A stretch of 64,000 nt of DNA from Companilactobacillus ginsenosidimutans (GTDB lineage: Bacteria > Bacillota > Bacilli > Lactobacillales > Lactobacillaceae), in the NCBI RefSeq assembly GCF_001050475.1, contig NZ_CP012034.1:1364001-1428000 (forward strand), in the 5' to 3' direction. Below are positions 36,519 to 46,558 of the stretch, in pieces (position 1 is the first letter of the stretch; every line of letters starts with the position of its first letter). The translations under genes were made by a program, and so were the position numbers. The notes under the pieces are model-generated. The model was not told the DNA's origin. It made no database searches and saw only the letters and a program-made list of their open reading frames with translations.

Positions 36519-36697
36519 TTCACTGTCGACTGCGAAGGGAAATCGATTTCTGACCTGGAACGTGGTGGGCACAATTTGAAACCATCTCATAGTGCGAGAT
36601 GTTTCCAAACTTGGCCTTTGAGGTAAGTCGGGACGGTTCCCCGACTAACTCAAATTTCACCACTGAGGTCAAATCGATTTCCCTTCTCCGTCTGGTT
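36519..36697 (+). repeat. Family B structured element, copy B4, behind merR
   Basis: TTCACTGTC-GAC-TGCGA, arm GAAGGGAAATCGATTT (36534-36549) pairing with AAATCGATTTCCCTTC (36671-36686), closing TCTCC-GTC-TGG. Side arms: TTTGAAACCATCTC with loop ATAGTGC (36589-36595), and TTTGAGGTAAGTCGGG...CCCGACTAACTCAAA. It starts about 13 bp behind the merR stop. Confidence 0.82.
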
Positions 36698-37052
36698 CTC
36701 CGCGTAACTTTTTTTCTGGTATTTTCTGGATGTTTGTTTATTTTGTTTTATGTAATATTTTGGTTTTTTATTTGATATCGATATCTTTTATTTGAAAATA
36801 TCAAAAGATTCAGGAATTTAAATCATTATTTCACGTTCCTGGAGACTGCCCTTCGGTGGTCTCCTCTTTTTTTATTCATTTTTTCAATTTTTTTGGAACA
36901 TATGATTTCGATTACATATTCGCATAAGCTTATTAATATTATAATAAATTACAACCATGTGAACATCACTTTACAATACGTCGTGTTCTGTTGAAGCTGG
37001 CTTTAAATTTTTGTATTCTGTAACAGCAAAGAAATGCAGGAGGAGAAATTAA
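36698..37052 (+). other. Gene-free stretch with a terminator hairpin
   Basis: No gene is seen. A clear terminator lies at 36841-36873 (GGAGAC-TGCCCTTCGGTG-GTCTCC plus T run) and probably ends read-through from merR and B4. The rest is AT-rich leader of the glucosaminidase gene, with AGGAGGAG just before its start. Confidence 0.55.
36841..36873 (+). terminator. Intrinsic terminator downstream of merR/B4
   Basis: GGAGACTGCC-CTTC-GGTGGTCTCC followed by TCTTTTTTT. Confidence 0.8.
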
Positions 37053-38351
37053 ATGCGTAAAAACTTGCTACTAACTAGTGTTGCGGTGTTAAATACTTTA
37101 GCAACAGTGGCTGTACCTAGTGTTGTTTCTGCTGAAACTACTGATACAGATCAAAATACAAATAATGAAACTGAAGTTACACCTACTAAGGAAGATACTT
37201 CTGACAGTGATGCTGTTATTACTGAGGCTTCTGAAGATCCAGATGTGGCTACTGGTAATGGTGCGGCTAATACTATTGTGGGACCTCATGTTGATAAAGC
37301 TGATCCTACTGTGGCTCACTCTATGGATATGGAAGGTCTTGAAGCTGCTGAAGCTAATGTTTTATCACGTTCATGGTCTTCTCAACAACGTTGGGCTGAA
37401 TCAGTTGGACCTATGGCTCAACGTTCAGCTCAAAGATATAACTTATATGCTTCAGTTATGATGGCTCAAGCTATTATTGAATCTGGCTGGGGTGGATCAG
37501 CTTTAGCGTTGCCACCTAACCATAACCTTTTCGGTATTAAAGGTAGTTACAATGGCCAATCAGTTTATATGAGAACAGCTGAATATAGTTCAACTTATGG
37601 TTGGTACTATATCAATGCTGCTTTTGCCAAATACCCTACTTATGAAGAATCATTCAACGATAACGGTGTAAAACTTCGTTATGGTTTAACTTGGAATGGT
37701 GCTTTCTACAAAGGTACTTGGAAAGAAAATACTCGTTCATACCGTGATGCTACTGCTTGGTTGCAAGGTCGTTACGCTACTGCACCTAACTATGCTTCAG
37801 TATTGAATAACATCATCGACTCATATGATTTAACAAGATGGGACTCTAAACCAGTTCCTCAAGAACCAGAAGTTGATGCGGGTATGGATGCACCACTTAA
37901 TGGTGAATTCTTCAACTATGAAGATATCGGTACAATCAAAAACGCTAATGGCGCCAAAATGTATGTTCAGGCTGACCCAAATTATCCTACAAAACGTACA
38001 TTACCAAATGGATCAAACTGGCGTGTAACTGGTAAAGTTCTTTCAAACCAAGGTGAACTTTACTTCCGTGTTTCAACTAAAGAATACGTTAAGGCTGCAG
38101 ATATTCAATTGAAATCTTCAACTGAAGGCGAGACAACACACAAGATTATCAAGGCTACTAACCCTGATAGTTATGCCGTTCCACTCGTATCTTTCCATGA
38201 AAACAACAAGATGAAAGATAGTAATCGTGGTTTAGCTAACGACAATTACTGGGCTGTTGATAAGACTCGTGTCGTAGATGGTCACACTTATTATCGTGTT
38301 TCTACTAATGAATGGATCAAAGATACATACGCTACAATTACACAAGGTTAA
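37053..38351 (+). CDS. Secreted glucosaminidase (peptidoglycan hydrolase) with C-terminal surface-binding repeats
   Basis: 432 residues: signal peptide (LLLTSVAVLNTLATVAVPSVVSA is the hydrophobic region, cleaved near SAETT), an acidic Asp/Glu/Thr-rich linker (about 28-110), and a glucosaminidase/LytG domain (about 115-270) with MMAQAIIESGWGGS holding the catalytic Glu and HNLFGIKGSYNG. The C-terminal part (about 280-432) has two SH3/SLAP-like repeats, each ending YFRVSTKEYVKAADI or YYRVSTNEWIKDTY, for wall attachment. It cleaves glycan strands during growth or separation. AGGAGGAG precedes the ATG. Confidence 0.92.
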   Translation: MRKNLLLTSVAVLNTLATVAVPSVVSAETTDTDQNTNNETEVTPTKEDTSDSDAVITEASEDPDVATGNGAANTIVGPHVDKADPTVAHSMDMEGLEAAEANVLSRSWSSQQRWAESVGPMAQRSAQRYNLYASVMMAQAIIESGWGGSALALPPNHNLFGIKGSYNGQSVYMRTAEYSSTYGWYYINAAFAKYPTYEESFNDNGVKLRYGLTWNGAFYKGTWKENTRSYRDATAWLQGRYATAPNYASVLNNIIDSYDLTRWDSKPVPQEPEVDAGMDAPLNGEFFNYEDIGTIKNANGAKMYVQADPNYPTKRTLPNGSNWRVTGKVLSNQGELYFRVSTKEYVKAADIQLKSSTEGETTHKIIKATNPDSYAVPLVSFHENNKMKDSNRGLANDNYWAVDKTRVVDGHTYYRVSTNEWIKDTYATITQG

Positions 38352-38353
38352 GA

Positions 38354-38400
38354 TAAAAAAAATTCGACTTAGATCATTTGATCTAGTCGAATTTTTTTAT
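38354..38400. terminator. Bidirectional terminator
   Basis: AAAATTCGACTTAGATC-ATTT-GATCTAGTCGAATTTT between convergent genes; its end overlaps the YdcF-like stop. Confidence 0.9.
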
Positions 38401-39173
38401 GCAAACTTTGGATTTGCTGTTCTGATTAAATTTGGATATATCAAGGAAAGACGCTTGTATGCCGCATCGACATCACTTGGAATGTCCACGTGTAAGATGA
38501 AGTTCTCACCTTTTGGACCATATCCATTTTCATCGTCTGTTAACCTGGATATTTCTCCAAGTAAAAGACTGATATAGTGCTCCATTGACCACATGCCAGG
38601 AATCTTTTCGGTAAATTGAAGTTCTCCATTTACTTCTTCAACCTCTGCTTGATACGTTGAGAAATCAGTCACTAAGACATTGGGAGCCATTTTGTTCATT
38701 CTGGCTGTCATTCTCAACATCATCGTTGAATCTTGCATCATTAAAATCGTCTGTAGGTTTATTTTGTGTACGTCTAGGAGACTGAGCAAATTATCTATAT
38801 TGTTACCACAGTTAGTCGACTTTGTTTCTAAACAATCTGCTTGAACATTATATTTATGTTGGATATACCTCTGAAAAATTTCCGCTTCTGACATCCCTGT
38901 TATATCTAGTTCGGGATATAGTTCGTTTACCACTTTAATCAAATCGGGTGTTGTGTGACCTGCGCCCCCTACTATTACGTAGTGCTTTGCAATTTGATTT
39001 TTGATTGCTTGAGCAAATAGATTTCCGCCAGTTATGATACTGCCACCAAACAGTACACAGACATCGAATCTTGTTACTCCGTATTGAGATTTTAGAGTTT
39101 CAACTTCTAGATTTGGGATATCTCTTTGGGATAGAAAGTTGGCTATTTTGTTGATGTCTTGGGATTTTGTCAT
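38397..39173 (-). CDS. YdcF/SanA/ElyC-family (DUF218) protein
   Basis: 258 residues from ATG 39171-39173, with AAAGGAG upstream; a longer frame has no supporting site. The DUF218 fold is seen in FDVCVLFGGSIITGGNLFAQ, HYVIVGGAGHTTPDLIK, ETKSTNCGNNIDNLLSLL and QTILMMQDSTMMLRM. Family members are linked to envelope or undecaprenyl-carrier metabolism, or have unknown function. No membrane segment is present, so this one is cytosolic. Confidence 0.82.
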   Translation of the reverse strand: MTKSQDINKIANFLSQRDIPNLEVETLKSQYGVTRFDVCVLFGGSIITGGNLFAQAIKNQIAKHYVIVGGAGHTTPDLIKVVNELYPELDITGMSEAEIFQRYIQHKYNVQADCLETKSTNCGNNIDNLLSLLDVHKINLQTILMMQDSTMMLRMTARMNKMAPNVLVTDFSTYQAEVEEVNGELQFTEKIPGMWSMEHYISLLLGEISRLTDDENGYGPKGENFILHVDIPSDVDAAYKRLSLIYPNLIRTANPKFA

Positions 39174-39394
39174 GGGTTTGGTGGCTCCTTTGGGGTTTTG
39201 TACACTATAGCAGATTTTGGGTATGAAAAACCAAGATTGTGGTTTGGACAATCTTGACTTTTGTTTGGGTGGTTGGTTAATTTTAAACTATAGCTTTGGT
39301 TTACACTATTCTGAGTTTGTTGTGAACTCCAAATAATCTTCTTGTGCTGAACATTTTTTTGACTATGATTATTTTCTCTTGGTTCACTTTCATG

Positions 39395-39474
39395 TAGCGG
39401 AAACGTTAAAAACAAAACTGACCCACACATATAAGTCGTCCAGAGCTGCGGGGGTGTTACGCACCCCTCTGCTT
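39395..39474 (-). repeat. Half copy of family A, A4
   Basis: It contains the stop-distal half only: TAGCG-GAAA-CGTTA, AAAAACAAAACTG, ACCCACACATATAAG and the GGGGTG...CACCCC hairpin on the plus strand, then breaks off. The AT-rich linker precedes it (about 39300-39394). It is a decayed tandem copy behind A5. Confidence 0.8.
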
Positions 39475-39691
39475 GAATTTTTAAGTGAAATCTTGATTGG
39501 TGATATCGGTTTTGAGCGACTTTTTGAATATGATTATATTCTCTTGGTTCACTTTCATGTAGCGGAAACGCTAAAAAACAAACTGGACACTGCGTGTAAG
39601 CTGGACAAAGCTGCGGGGCGTTACGCGCCCTCTCCGCTGTGTCGCATCTTACACTCCGTGCCCAAGTGCGTTTGTTTTTTGGCTCTATTTT
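39475..39691 (-). repeat. Family A structured repeat, copy A5, with linker
   Basis: On the minus strand it starts directly at the stop of the SDR gene (AAAATAGAGCC). Helices: AAAAAACAAAC/GTTTGTTTTTT, TGGGCAC/GTGTCCA, TGTAAG/CTTACA, and hairpin GGGCG-CGTAA-CGCCC. The linker at about 39475-39560 matches those of A3, A4 and A7. Confidence 0.85.
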
Positions 39692-40495
<804 letters not shown>

Positions 40496-40577
40496 TTACT
40501 TGGTATGTTCGGTTCTATTAGATGATATGCCGGCTGTTTTGTCAACGAAATTGCCACATATCTTTTGAACGAAGCTT

Positions 40578-40608
40578 ATAGTAGACCTTCCAGTTAGGTC
40601 GAAGGCAA
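40578..40608 (-). promoter_or_regulatory. MerR-type promoter of the glucose dehydrogenase-like gene
   Basis: On the minus strand -35 TTGCCT, a 19-bp spacer holding dyad GACCT...AGGTC, and -10 TACTAT (40578-40583). The leader to the ATG is about 95 nt. Confidence 0.75.
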
Positions 40609-40679
40609 CAACTTTTTTGAAAAAAGTTTTATTTGCTTGGAATTTAGTTTTGCGGTGGTGAGTTTTTGTTGTGATAGTC

Positions 40680-40712
40680 AAAAAGACATTCAAAGTTCGA
40701 ATGTCTTTTTTT
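40680..40712. terminator. Bidirectional hairpin terminator, unknown partner
   Basis: AAAAAGACATTC with loop AAAGTTC and GAATGTCTTTTT. No gene ends here on either strand. The loop is the same as in family B copy B3. Confidence 0.65.
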
Positions 40713-40816
40713 CGTGATTAAATTCGTATTTATCGGTCACTTGAGTTTGTAGGTGTTAGTTGTGACTGTTTTAATGATTGTTAATTTTAGTTTAGTGATT
40801 CGCTCCCCTTGATTAC

Positions 40817-40890
40817 TGTGGAAACGCTAAAAACAAAACTGGGGCACACATATAAGTCGTCCAGAGCTTCGGGGGTGTTACGTACTCCTA
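40817..40890 (-). repeat. Half copy of family A, A6
   Basis: Only the stop-distal half is present (GGAAACGCTAAAAAC, ACACATATAAG, GGGGGTGTTACG), and it breaks off after the central hairpin, nearly where A4 does. Confidence 0.78.
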
Positions 40891-41110
40891 TGATTGGAAA
40901 TTGAGGTGAACTTATTATTTGTGGGATTGGTTTTGAATGATTTTTTGAGTATGATTGGTTTTACTTTGTTCACTTTTATGTAGCGGAAACGCTAAAAATC
41001 ACACTCAACACTGCACACAAGGCGCCCAGAGCTGCGGGGGTGTTACGCACCCCTCTCCGCTATGGTCGTCTTGTGCTCCGTGTTGAAGGGCGTGTGATTT
41101 TTGGCTCTTT
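40891..41110 (-). repeat. Family A structured repeat, copy A7, with linker
   Basis: It abuts the stop codon of the aldo-keto reductase (AAAGAGCC on the minus strand). Helices: AAAAATCACAC/GTGTGATTTTT, TCAACAC/GTGTTGA, CACAAG/CTTGTG, and hairpin GGGGTG...CACCCC; then TAGCG-TTTC-CGCTA and the AT-rich linker (about 40891-40980). Confidence 0.85.
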
Positions 41111-41974
41111 TTATTCTTGGTGTCCATTATGCCACATGTCAACGGCGGTATCTGATAAGCTATTTAGTTTTTCCATATCTTCCTCAGAAATCTTGAAGTC
41201 GAGTTTTGCGTTGTCGAGGATGTGTTCTTTGTGGGTTGCCTTTGGCAGTGGTAGAGCTCCGTTTTGAATTACAAATTGGATTGCTAGTTGAGCTACACTG
41301 GCTTTATATTTTTCTGCGATGCGTTCTACTGTTGGGTTGCTTAGCATTCTACCTGTTGCTAGTGGTGAATATGCTTCTACTAGAATGTCGTTTTCTTTAG
41401 CATATGCAGAAATCTTTGGTTCTGTGTATCCTACGTAATATTGGATTTGGTCAACTGCTGGTTTTACGTTTGAGTTGTCGATCAATGCTTTCATGTCTCT
41501 GACATTAAAGTTTGACACGCCGATTGACTTAACTTTTCCTGTTGCTAGGATTTCTTCCATTGCTTTCCAAATTTCTTGGTTGGCTTTGTCATATTTTGCA
41601 GGATCAGCTGGTACGTTACCCATTTCTTGCCATGGGAATGGTGCGTGAATTAAGTACAAGTCAAGGTAGTCGATATCTAGATTGTTGAAAGTTGTTTCAA
41701 AATCCTTCTTGGCACCTTCATATGTCTTTGTTTCACCAGGCAATTTTGATGTGACGTAAATTTGGTCACGGGGAATTCCTGAGTCACGGACAGCTTGTCC
41801 CACTTCTTTTTCATTTCCATATGCTAAAGCAGTATCGATATGACGATATCCGGCTTCCAAGGCGTCAAGAACTGATTGGCGAGTCTTTTCAGCAGGCATT
41901 TGCCATGTACCAAAAGCTACTTTAGGAATTTCTAAACCATTGTTTAATGTGTATGTTTCATCTAATTTTGTCAT
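41111..41974 (-). CDS. Aldo/keto reductase (YvgN/2,5-diketogluconate reductase type) 1
   Basis: 287 residues, TIM-barrel NADPH-dependent reductase. The catalytic tetrad is visible: Asp in HIDTALAYGNE, Tyr in the same motif, Lys in YVTSKLPGE and His in YLIHAPFPWQ. GVSNFNVRDM and PLPKATHKEHI bind the cofactor. It reduces aldehydes such as methylglyoxal. It carries a MerR-type promoter just upstream and a family A element abutting its stop. Confidence 0.92.
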   Translation of the reverse strand: MTKLDETYTLNNGLEIPKVAFGTWQMPAEKTRQSVLDALEAGYRHIDTALAYGNEKEVGQAVRDSGIPRDQIYVTSKLPGETKTYEGAKKDFETTFNNLDIDYLDLYLIHAPFPWQEMGNVPADPAKYDKANQEIWKAMEEILATGKVKSIGVSNFNVRDMKALIDNSNVKPAVDQIQYYVGYTEPKISAYAKENDILVEAYSPLATGRMLSNPTVERIAEKYKASVAQLAIQFVIQNGALPLPKATHKEHILDNAKLDFKISEEDMEKLNSLSDTAVDMWHNGHQE

Positions 41975-42007
41975 TTATTAACCCTCTTTCGATCAATTTC
42001 AATATCA

Positions 42008-42038
42008 ATCGTATACCTTCGACCATACTCGAACGCAA
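42008..42038 (-). promoter_or_regulatory. MerR-type promoter of aldo/keto reductase 1
   Basis: On the minus strand -35 TTGCGT, a 19-bp spacer holding dyad TTCGA...TCGAA, and -10 TACGAT (42008-42013), with a leader of about 27 nt. Confidence 0.75.
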
Positions 42039-42112
42039 CATTTATTTCAAAAATATATTTTTTCTCATTTATCGAATCCTTTATTTTTATAAAATTTAGC
42101 GTAAAATTGATG

Positions 42113-42129
42113 TTGTAAAGGTTTTCACA
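42113..42129 (+). promoter_or_regulatory. cre-like site upstream of the flavin reductase gene
   Basis: TTGTAAAGGTTTTCACA matches the CcpA consensus except for one central base, about 40 bp before the start codon. Confidence 0.45.
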
Positions 42130-42166
42130 AACTGTGAATTCAAGAATATTTTTTGGAGGAATTATA

Positions 42167-44008
42167 ATGGTTAGTCAACATGATATAGGTCGTTGGGACG
42201 CTTCCTACGACGTTGTAGTTTTAGGATTTGGTGGAGCAGGTGCCACTGCTGCCCGTTTTGCAGCGGATGATGGAGCAAAGACACTATTAGTCGATTCAGC
42301 CCCAGAAGGCCACGAAGGTGGTAACACTCGTTACGCCGCACAACTAATTAACTGCGGTGACAATTTTGACGGTGAAAAAGAATATTATAAGAACTTAACT
42401 AAGCCAATGGACTTAGATGAAGACATGATCGACACATACGTTGAGGGTATGGTCGATATGCCAAATTATTTAACAAAATATCTCGGTGTCGAATCCCCAA
42501 TCAACGCCAAAGACAAATTTTCAGCCGACTCAATCTTTGCTTCAATGATTGCTGAATACCCCGAATATGGCGGCAGTGAAGCCAACAATTACTTGATGGT
42601 TCATGACGGGATTTTCGATGCTGCCCTATGGAAAATTTTGCGTCAAAAAGTATTGGACCGTGCGGATATGATTGATGTTTGGTATAAGTCTCCAGCTCAA
42701 CATTTGATTCAAGATCCTATCACAAAAGAAGTTATTGGTGTTCAAATTGAGCGTGAGCATGTTGTCCGTAATATCCGTGCTAAGAATGGTGTCATTATGA
42801 CCATGGGTGGTTTCGAAAACAACAAGCAAATGATGCAAGATTATACTGGCGCATTTAAGGCCGCACCACTTGGCTCAATTTACAATAAGGGTGACGGTGT
42901 CAAAATGGCTGAGGAAATCGGTGCAGACATGTGGCACATGCACAACTATGAATCACTAGGATTGCTTCACGGACTAGCATTTGATGTTCCTGAAGGAACT
43001 CGCGCACAGTTAATCCTCAGCTTCCCAGAAATTGTTAATGGTAGTGTAATTACTGTTGGTGATGATGGTAGCCGTTACTTCGACGAAAGTACATCAAATC
43101 GTCACGGTCACATTTTCCAAAATGGTCACTGGCGTGTTCCTGCAACAAATGTACATCCCTACTTAATTTTCGATCAAGCACAATACGATAGAATTAAAGC
43201 TGCTAAAGATTTACCATACAAGGACTTCTTTAACGTACTGACAAAAGCCGATAGCATCAAAGATTTAGCAAAACTAATTGATGTTAACCCTAAGACATTG
43301 AACAAGACAGTTAAAAACTTCAATCAATTCGCCGAAAATGGCACAGATTATGCTTGGGGACGTGATCCAGAATCAATGATTGCCTTCTCAGATGGTCCTT
43401 TCTATGCCGCACCATTGACACACAACGTTTTGAACACACAAGGTGGAGCTCGTCGTAATACACACGCCGAAGTTCTCGACCCAAGTGGCAACTTAATTCC
43501 ACATCTATACAGTGCCGGTGAATTTGGTGGTATCAACGCCAACGAATATCAAGGTGGTCAAAACCTTGCTGAATGCCTTATTTTCGGTAAAATAGCTGGA
43601 GAAAACGCTGCTGTACCAAAGGCAACTTATCAAACGACTGCACCTGCAGAAAATAATCAACCTGCAGAACCAGTCGCTGTAGCAGTCAACTTAGGTAGTG
43701 ATGCCAAGCCTAACAACGAAGAATTCACAACTGCTGACAACCAATACTTAGGTAAAAGTAATTCTGGTATGGGTGGCGAAGTAGTCGTCAGAGTCACAGT
43801 TGATGATGGTAGCAACATCCAAAATGTTGAAATCCTTCAACAAAGCGAAAGCGATGATGTTGCCTCAGACGCACTTGCAGAACTACCAAAGAGAATCGTT
43901 GATCAAAATACTTACGATGTTGATTCAATTTCCGGAGCATCAGCCTCAAGTCGTGCTATTAAAGACGCTGTAAAAGATGCACTATCAAAAGCAAATCAAC
44001 CTGCATAA
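42167..44008 (+). CDS. FAD-dependent fumarate/urocanate reductase-like flavoprotein with C-terminal FMN_bind domain
   Basis: 613 residues from ATG 42167, after TTTGGAGGAATT; an upstream ATG at 42134 has no site. The N-terminal FAD_binding_2 domain has VVLGFGGAGATAARFAADDG, GGNTRYAAQL, and the C-terminal cap GEFGGINANEYQGGQNLAECL. An FMN_bind domain (about 520-613) contains DSISGASASS, the kind of site where ApbE attaches FMN through Ser/Thr. No signal peptide or heme motif is present, so it is cytosolic. It probably reduces fumarate, urocanate or another enoate as an electron sink; the substrate is open. Confidence 0.88.
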   Translation: MVSQHDIGRWDASYDVVVLGFGGAGATAARFAADDGAKTLLVDSAPEGHEGGNTRYAAQLINCGDNFDGEKEYYKNLTKPMDLDEDMIDTYVEGMVDMPNYLTKYLGVESPINAKDKFSADSIFASMIAEYPEYGGSEANNYLMVHDGIFDAALWKILRQKVLDRADMIDVWYKSPAQHLIQDPITKEVIGVQIEREHVVRNIRAKNGVIMTMGGFENNKQMMQDYTGAFKAAPLGSIYNKGDGVKMAEEIGADMWHMHNYESLGLLHGLAFDVPEGTRAQLILSFPEIVNGSVITVGDDGSRYFDESTSNRHGHIFQNGHWRVPATNVHPYLIFDQAQYDRIKAAKDLPYKDFFNVLTKADSIKDLAKLIDVNPKTLNKTVKNFNQFAENGTDYAWGRDPESMIAFSDGPFYAAPLTHNVLNTQGGARRNTHAEVLDPSGNLIPHLYSAGEFGGINANEYQGGQNLAECLIFGKIAGENAAVPKATYQTTAPAENNQPAEPVAVAVNLGSDAKPNNEEFTTADNQYLGKSNSGMGGEVVVRVTVDDGSNIQNVEILQQSESDDVASDALAELPKRIVDQNTYDVDSISGASASSRAIKDAVKDALSKANQPA

Positions 44009-44025
44009 GATGTAAAATTGCTCGA

Positions 44026-44052
44026 TAAGCCTAGCTTACCGGGCTTTTTATT
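44026..44052 (+). terminator. Weak terminator behind the flavin reductase gene
   Basis: AAGCC...GGCTT with a TTTTTATTTT tail; the stem is only about 5 bp. Confidence 0.5.
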
Positions 44053-44162
44053 TTCTCCAAAATAATTTATATACATGATATATATAGTGCTATATTTATA
44101 GTATCTTGATCAACAAATAAATTACTATCGACTTATCATATTAAAACTATTAGGATATAACC

Positions 44163-45812
44163 ATGAATAATTTAATGCAGAAATTAAATCAAAAAAGATA
44201 CCTATATTCGATTTTTTTATTAATAAGTATTTTGGTCGTTCTCCTCGTCAATTGGCATCCGGGCTATGCATTTTCGACCGGAGACTATCGTTTCCACATT
44301 AATCGAATAGGAGCACTGACAACTTCGATTCAACATTTCAATTTCCTACCCAAAGTAGACGAGTATTTCGCAGGTGGATATGGATACGCTGCAAGTTTAT
44401 TTTATCCTGATATATTTTTATACCCAGCTGCCATTCTTAGACTGCTCGGGGTTCCAGTCCTTGTGACCTACTTATTAACCCAAGTGGGAATAAATTTCTT
44501 CACACTGTTTATTACTTACATTGCTGGAAAAAGGTTGAATTTTTCAACCAAGAATAACTTGATTTTCACCTTCATATACTTCCTTAGTACATATCGCCTT
44601 CAAGTACTTTATAGTCGTCAAGATCTAGGAGAGTTAATGGGAATGATTTTCTTCCCACTCGTACTGTCCGAACTATTAAAATTCAAAAAAGGTGACACAA
44701 ATGAGTGGTATATTTTCTCGTTCGCGATGATTGGGATTGGATTGTCTCACCTAATTTCACTGTTCATGATTCTTTGTTTCTGTGTTCTATTCGTTTTATT
44801 GAACATTAAATATTTCTGGAACAAAAATGCAATTCGAAATATTCTCAAAGCCGCCGGGCTGACAATCGGAATTGTATTTGGAATTTACGCACCGATCCTA
44901 GAACAAATGATCAGTCAAGATTTCACCGTCTCAACTGACCCTTTAATTCGAATTTATGAAGAAACACAGCCGCTTACAGAACTAGTGGCACATTCGTTCT
45001 CAAACCAAGTATTTCACGCGGGCACTGTAAACATTGGATTCGTAATATTCATCGGGCTCGTGGTTTACACCATCTACAACTTCATCAAATGTAAGAATAT
45101 TAGTTTGACACTAATTGCGCTCTTTCTTTTCATATCCTGCACACAATTTTTCCCATGGTATTCCATTCGAAATTCAATCTTTGCATCATTCCAATTTCCA
45201 TGGAGATTTTTCTCACTGATTTCATTGATTGTCGCCTACTTTATTGCTAACGACGACCTCAATTTATTCAAAATTAAATATGCGACGACTGCTTTAATGG
45301 TTGGATTGATGGGTCTTACTGTTGCGTTTGCACAATTCACGACCCAAGCTTCACCATGGCGCATGAATCAATACTCGACTTACAACAATATCAGCACTTA
45401 TTTGATTGGCGCTGGCCACGAATATTTACCTTGCGAGATCAACTACAATGAAATCAAGACTGACGAACCCAGGTTGCTCGGCTATGATTCAACTGATGTT
45501 TCAGTCTCACATAAAGAAATTACGAATAATAACGTTAAATTCTCTTTCAATACTAAAAATAAAGATGCAAAAGTCGTTTTACCCCTATTTTTCTACAAGG
45601 GATATCAAGCAAAGGTCACTGGCACCGGTAGTTCAACTACTCCAGTCTTAAACAACGACAACGGGCAAACCAAAATTTACCTTAACGGTTCCGGAACAGT
45701 TTCAGTTCAATATCATTACACAACAGTTCAAAAATTGAGTTTGACTGTTTCACTCATTTCAACACTTTACTGCTTTTTCATCATCTGGCGTCGCAAACAA
45801 ACGATGCCGTAA
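44163..45812 (+). CDS. Polytopic membrane protein, GT-C glycosyltransferase-like
   Basis: 549 residues with about 11-12 hydrophobic helices and a soluble C-terminal part (about 400-520) before a last helix. The first extracellular loop has STGDYRFHINRIGAL, an acidic motif as in GT-C enzymes that use polyprenyl-phosphate sugars, and YSRQDLGELMGMIFFPL follows. It resembles uncharacterised YfhO/6-pyruvoyl-type membrane proteins of lactobacilli. A role in decorating a wall polymer is possible but unproven. It is monocistronic, with AGGATAT before the ATG. Confidence 0.65.
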   Translation: MNNLMQKLNQKRYLYSIFLLISILVVLLVNWHPGYAFSTGDYRFHINRIGALTTSIQHFNFLPKVDEYFAGGYGYAASLFYPDIFLYPAAILRLLGVPVLVTYLLTQVGINFFTLFITYIAGKRLNFSTKNNLIFTFIYFLSTYRLQVLYSRQDLGELMGMIFFPLVLSELLKFKKGDTNEWYIFSFAMIGIGLSHLISLFMILCFCVLFVLLNIKYFWNKNAIRNILKAAGLTIGIVFGIYAPILEQMISQDFTVSTDPLIRIYEETQPLTELVAHSFSNQVFHAGTVNIGFVIFIGLVVYTIYNFIKCKNISLTLIALFLFISCTQFFPWYSIRNSIFASFQFPWRFFSLISLIVAYFIANDDLNLFKIKYATTALMVGLMGLTVAFAQFTTQASPWRMNQYSTYNNISTYLIGAGHEYLPCEINYNEIKTDEPRLLGYDSTDVSVSHKEITNNNVKFSFNTKNKDAKVVLPLFFYKGYQAKVTGTGSSTTPVLNNDNGQTKIYLNGSGTVSVQYHYTTVQKLSLTVSLISTLYCFFIIWRRKQTMP

Positions 45813-45816
45813 AAAT

Positions 45817-45848
45817 AGAGCATAGGATTAATTTCCTATGCTCTTTTG
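45817..45848. terminator. Bidirectional terminator
   Basis: GAGCATAGGA-TTAAT-TTCCTATGCTC with flanking A and T runs; it overlaps the end of the next minus-strand gene. Confidence 0.85.
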
Positions 45849-46261
45849 TGTGTGAAATTTCCCATGCCTTGACATGTTTTAACAATACGCTGATTGAAAT
45901 GATCTTTCTGAACTTGTTCAATCATCAAACGTTGTTCTTCCGGAATCAAATCCAACACTTTTTCATATTCTCCGGAGGAGATTCTTTCGTGTAATTTGAC
46001 ATGATCTTGAATGCTCAAACTATAAACAACCGCTTTAAAATCTATGGTATTTAACAGGCTTTTCAAATACCAATAACAATATCCATTCCAAATTAATATT
46101 TTTGAAAACATATATTGTTTAATGATTTTATACAAACAATATACATATGCTGCTCCTATTAAAATTTGTACGATTGGTGGAACCCCAAGTATAAATATCA
46201 CCACAAATGCTGGTACAAAAATTGTACTCAATATCGTCAAAACATTGCCGACACTTTTCAT
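45836..46261 (-). CDS. Membrane protein of unknown function
   Basis: 141 residues from ATG 46259-46261, after CAGGGGAG. Two adjacent membrane segments (VLTILSTIFVPAFVVIFILG and VQILIGAAYVYCLYKII) are followed by a soluble C-terminal region (about 60-141) with charged helices. I recognise no family. It converges on the GT-C-like gene. Confidence 0.6.
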   Translation of the reverse strand: MKSVGNVLTILSTIFVPAFVVIFILGVPPIVQILIGAAYVYCLYKIIKQYMFSKILIWNGYCYWYLKSLLNTIDFKAVVYSLSIQDHVKLHERISSGEYEKVLDLIPEEQRLMIEQVQKDHFNQRIVKTCQGMGNFTHKRA

Positions 46262-46535
46262 AATAATCTCCCCTGAACCTTTTTCTAGCATCAGAATAAC
46301 AGCTCAACCACGGGGTGTATACAACTAATTAGCAGTCATATTCAGAAATAATTTTTGGTAAAAATATAATTTTATTATCTTATTACTCAGGAAATTCGAT
46401 CATTTTATTCAATTTGATTGATTATCAAATCTAACAAATAACCACATTTTAGAAATATGTGGTGTTTAACAATATTTTGGTGGATTTGTGTTCTCAAACC
46501 ATTCTGAAATCGTTTTAACCTATAATTATTTTATA

Positions 46536-46546
46536 AAAGCGCTTTC
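46536..46546 (+). promoter_or_regulatory. cre-like palindrome in front of cobT
   Basis: AAAGCGCTTTC lies between a -10-like TATAAT (46521-46526) and the start codon. It matches the core of a CcpA site, with two mismatches in the flanks. A separate hairpin ACCACAT...ATGTGGT lies at 46441-46463. Confidence 0.4.
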
Positions 46547-46558
46547 GAAAGGTCGAAC

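Noticed and set aside
46262..46558. Cobalamin riboswitch upstream of cobT
   Set aside because: No B12-box-like sequence is visible; only a short hairpin and a cre-like site.
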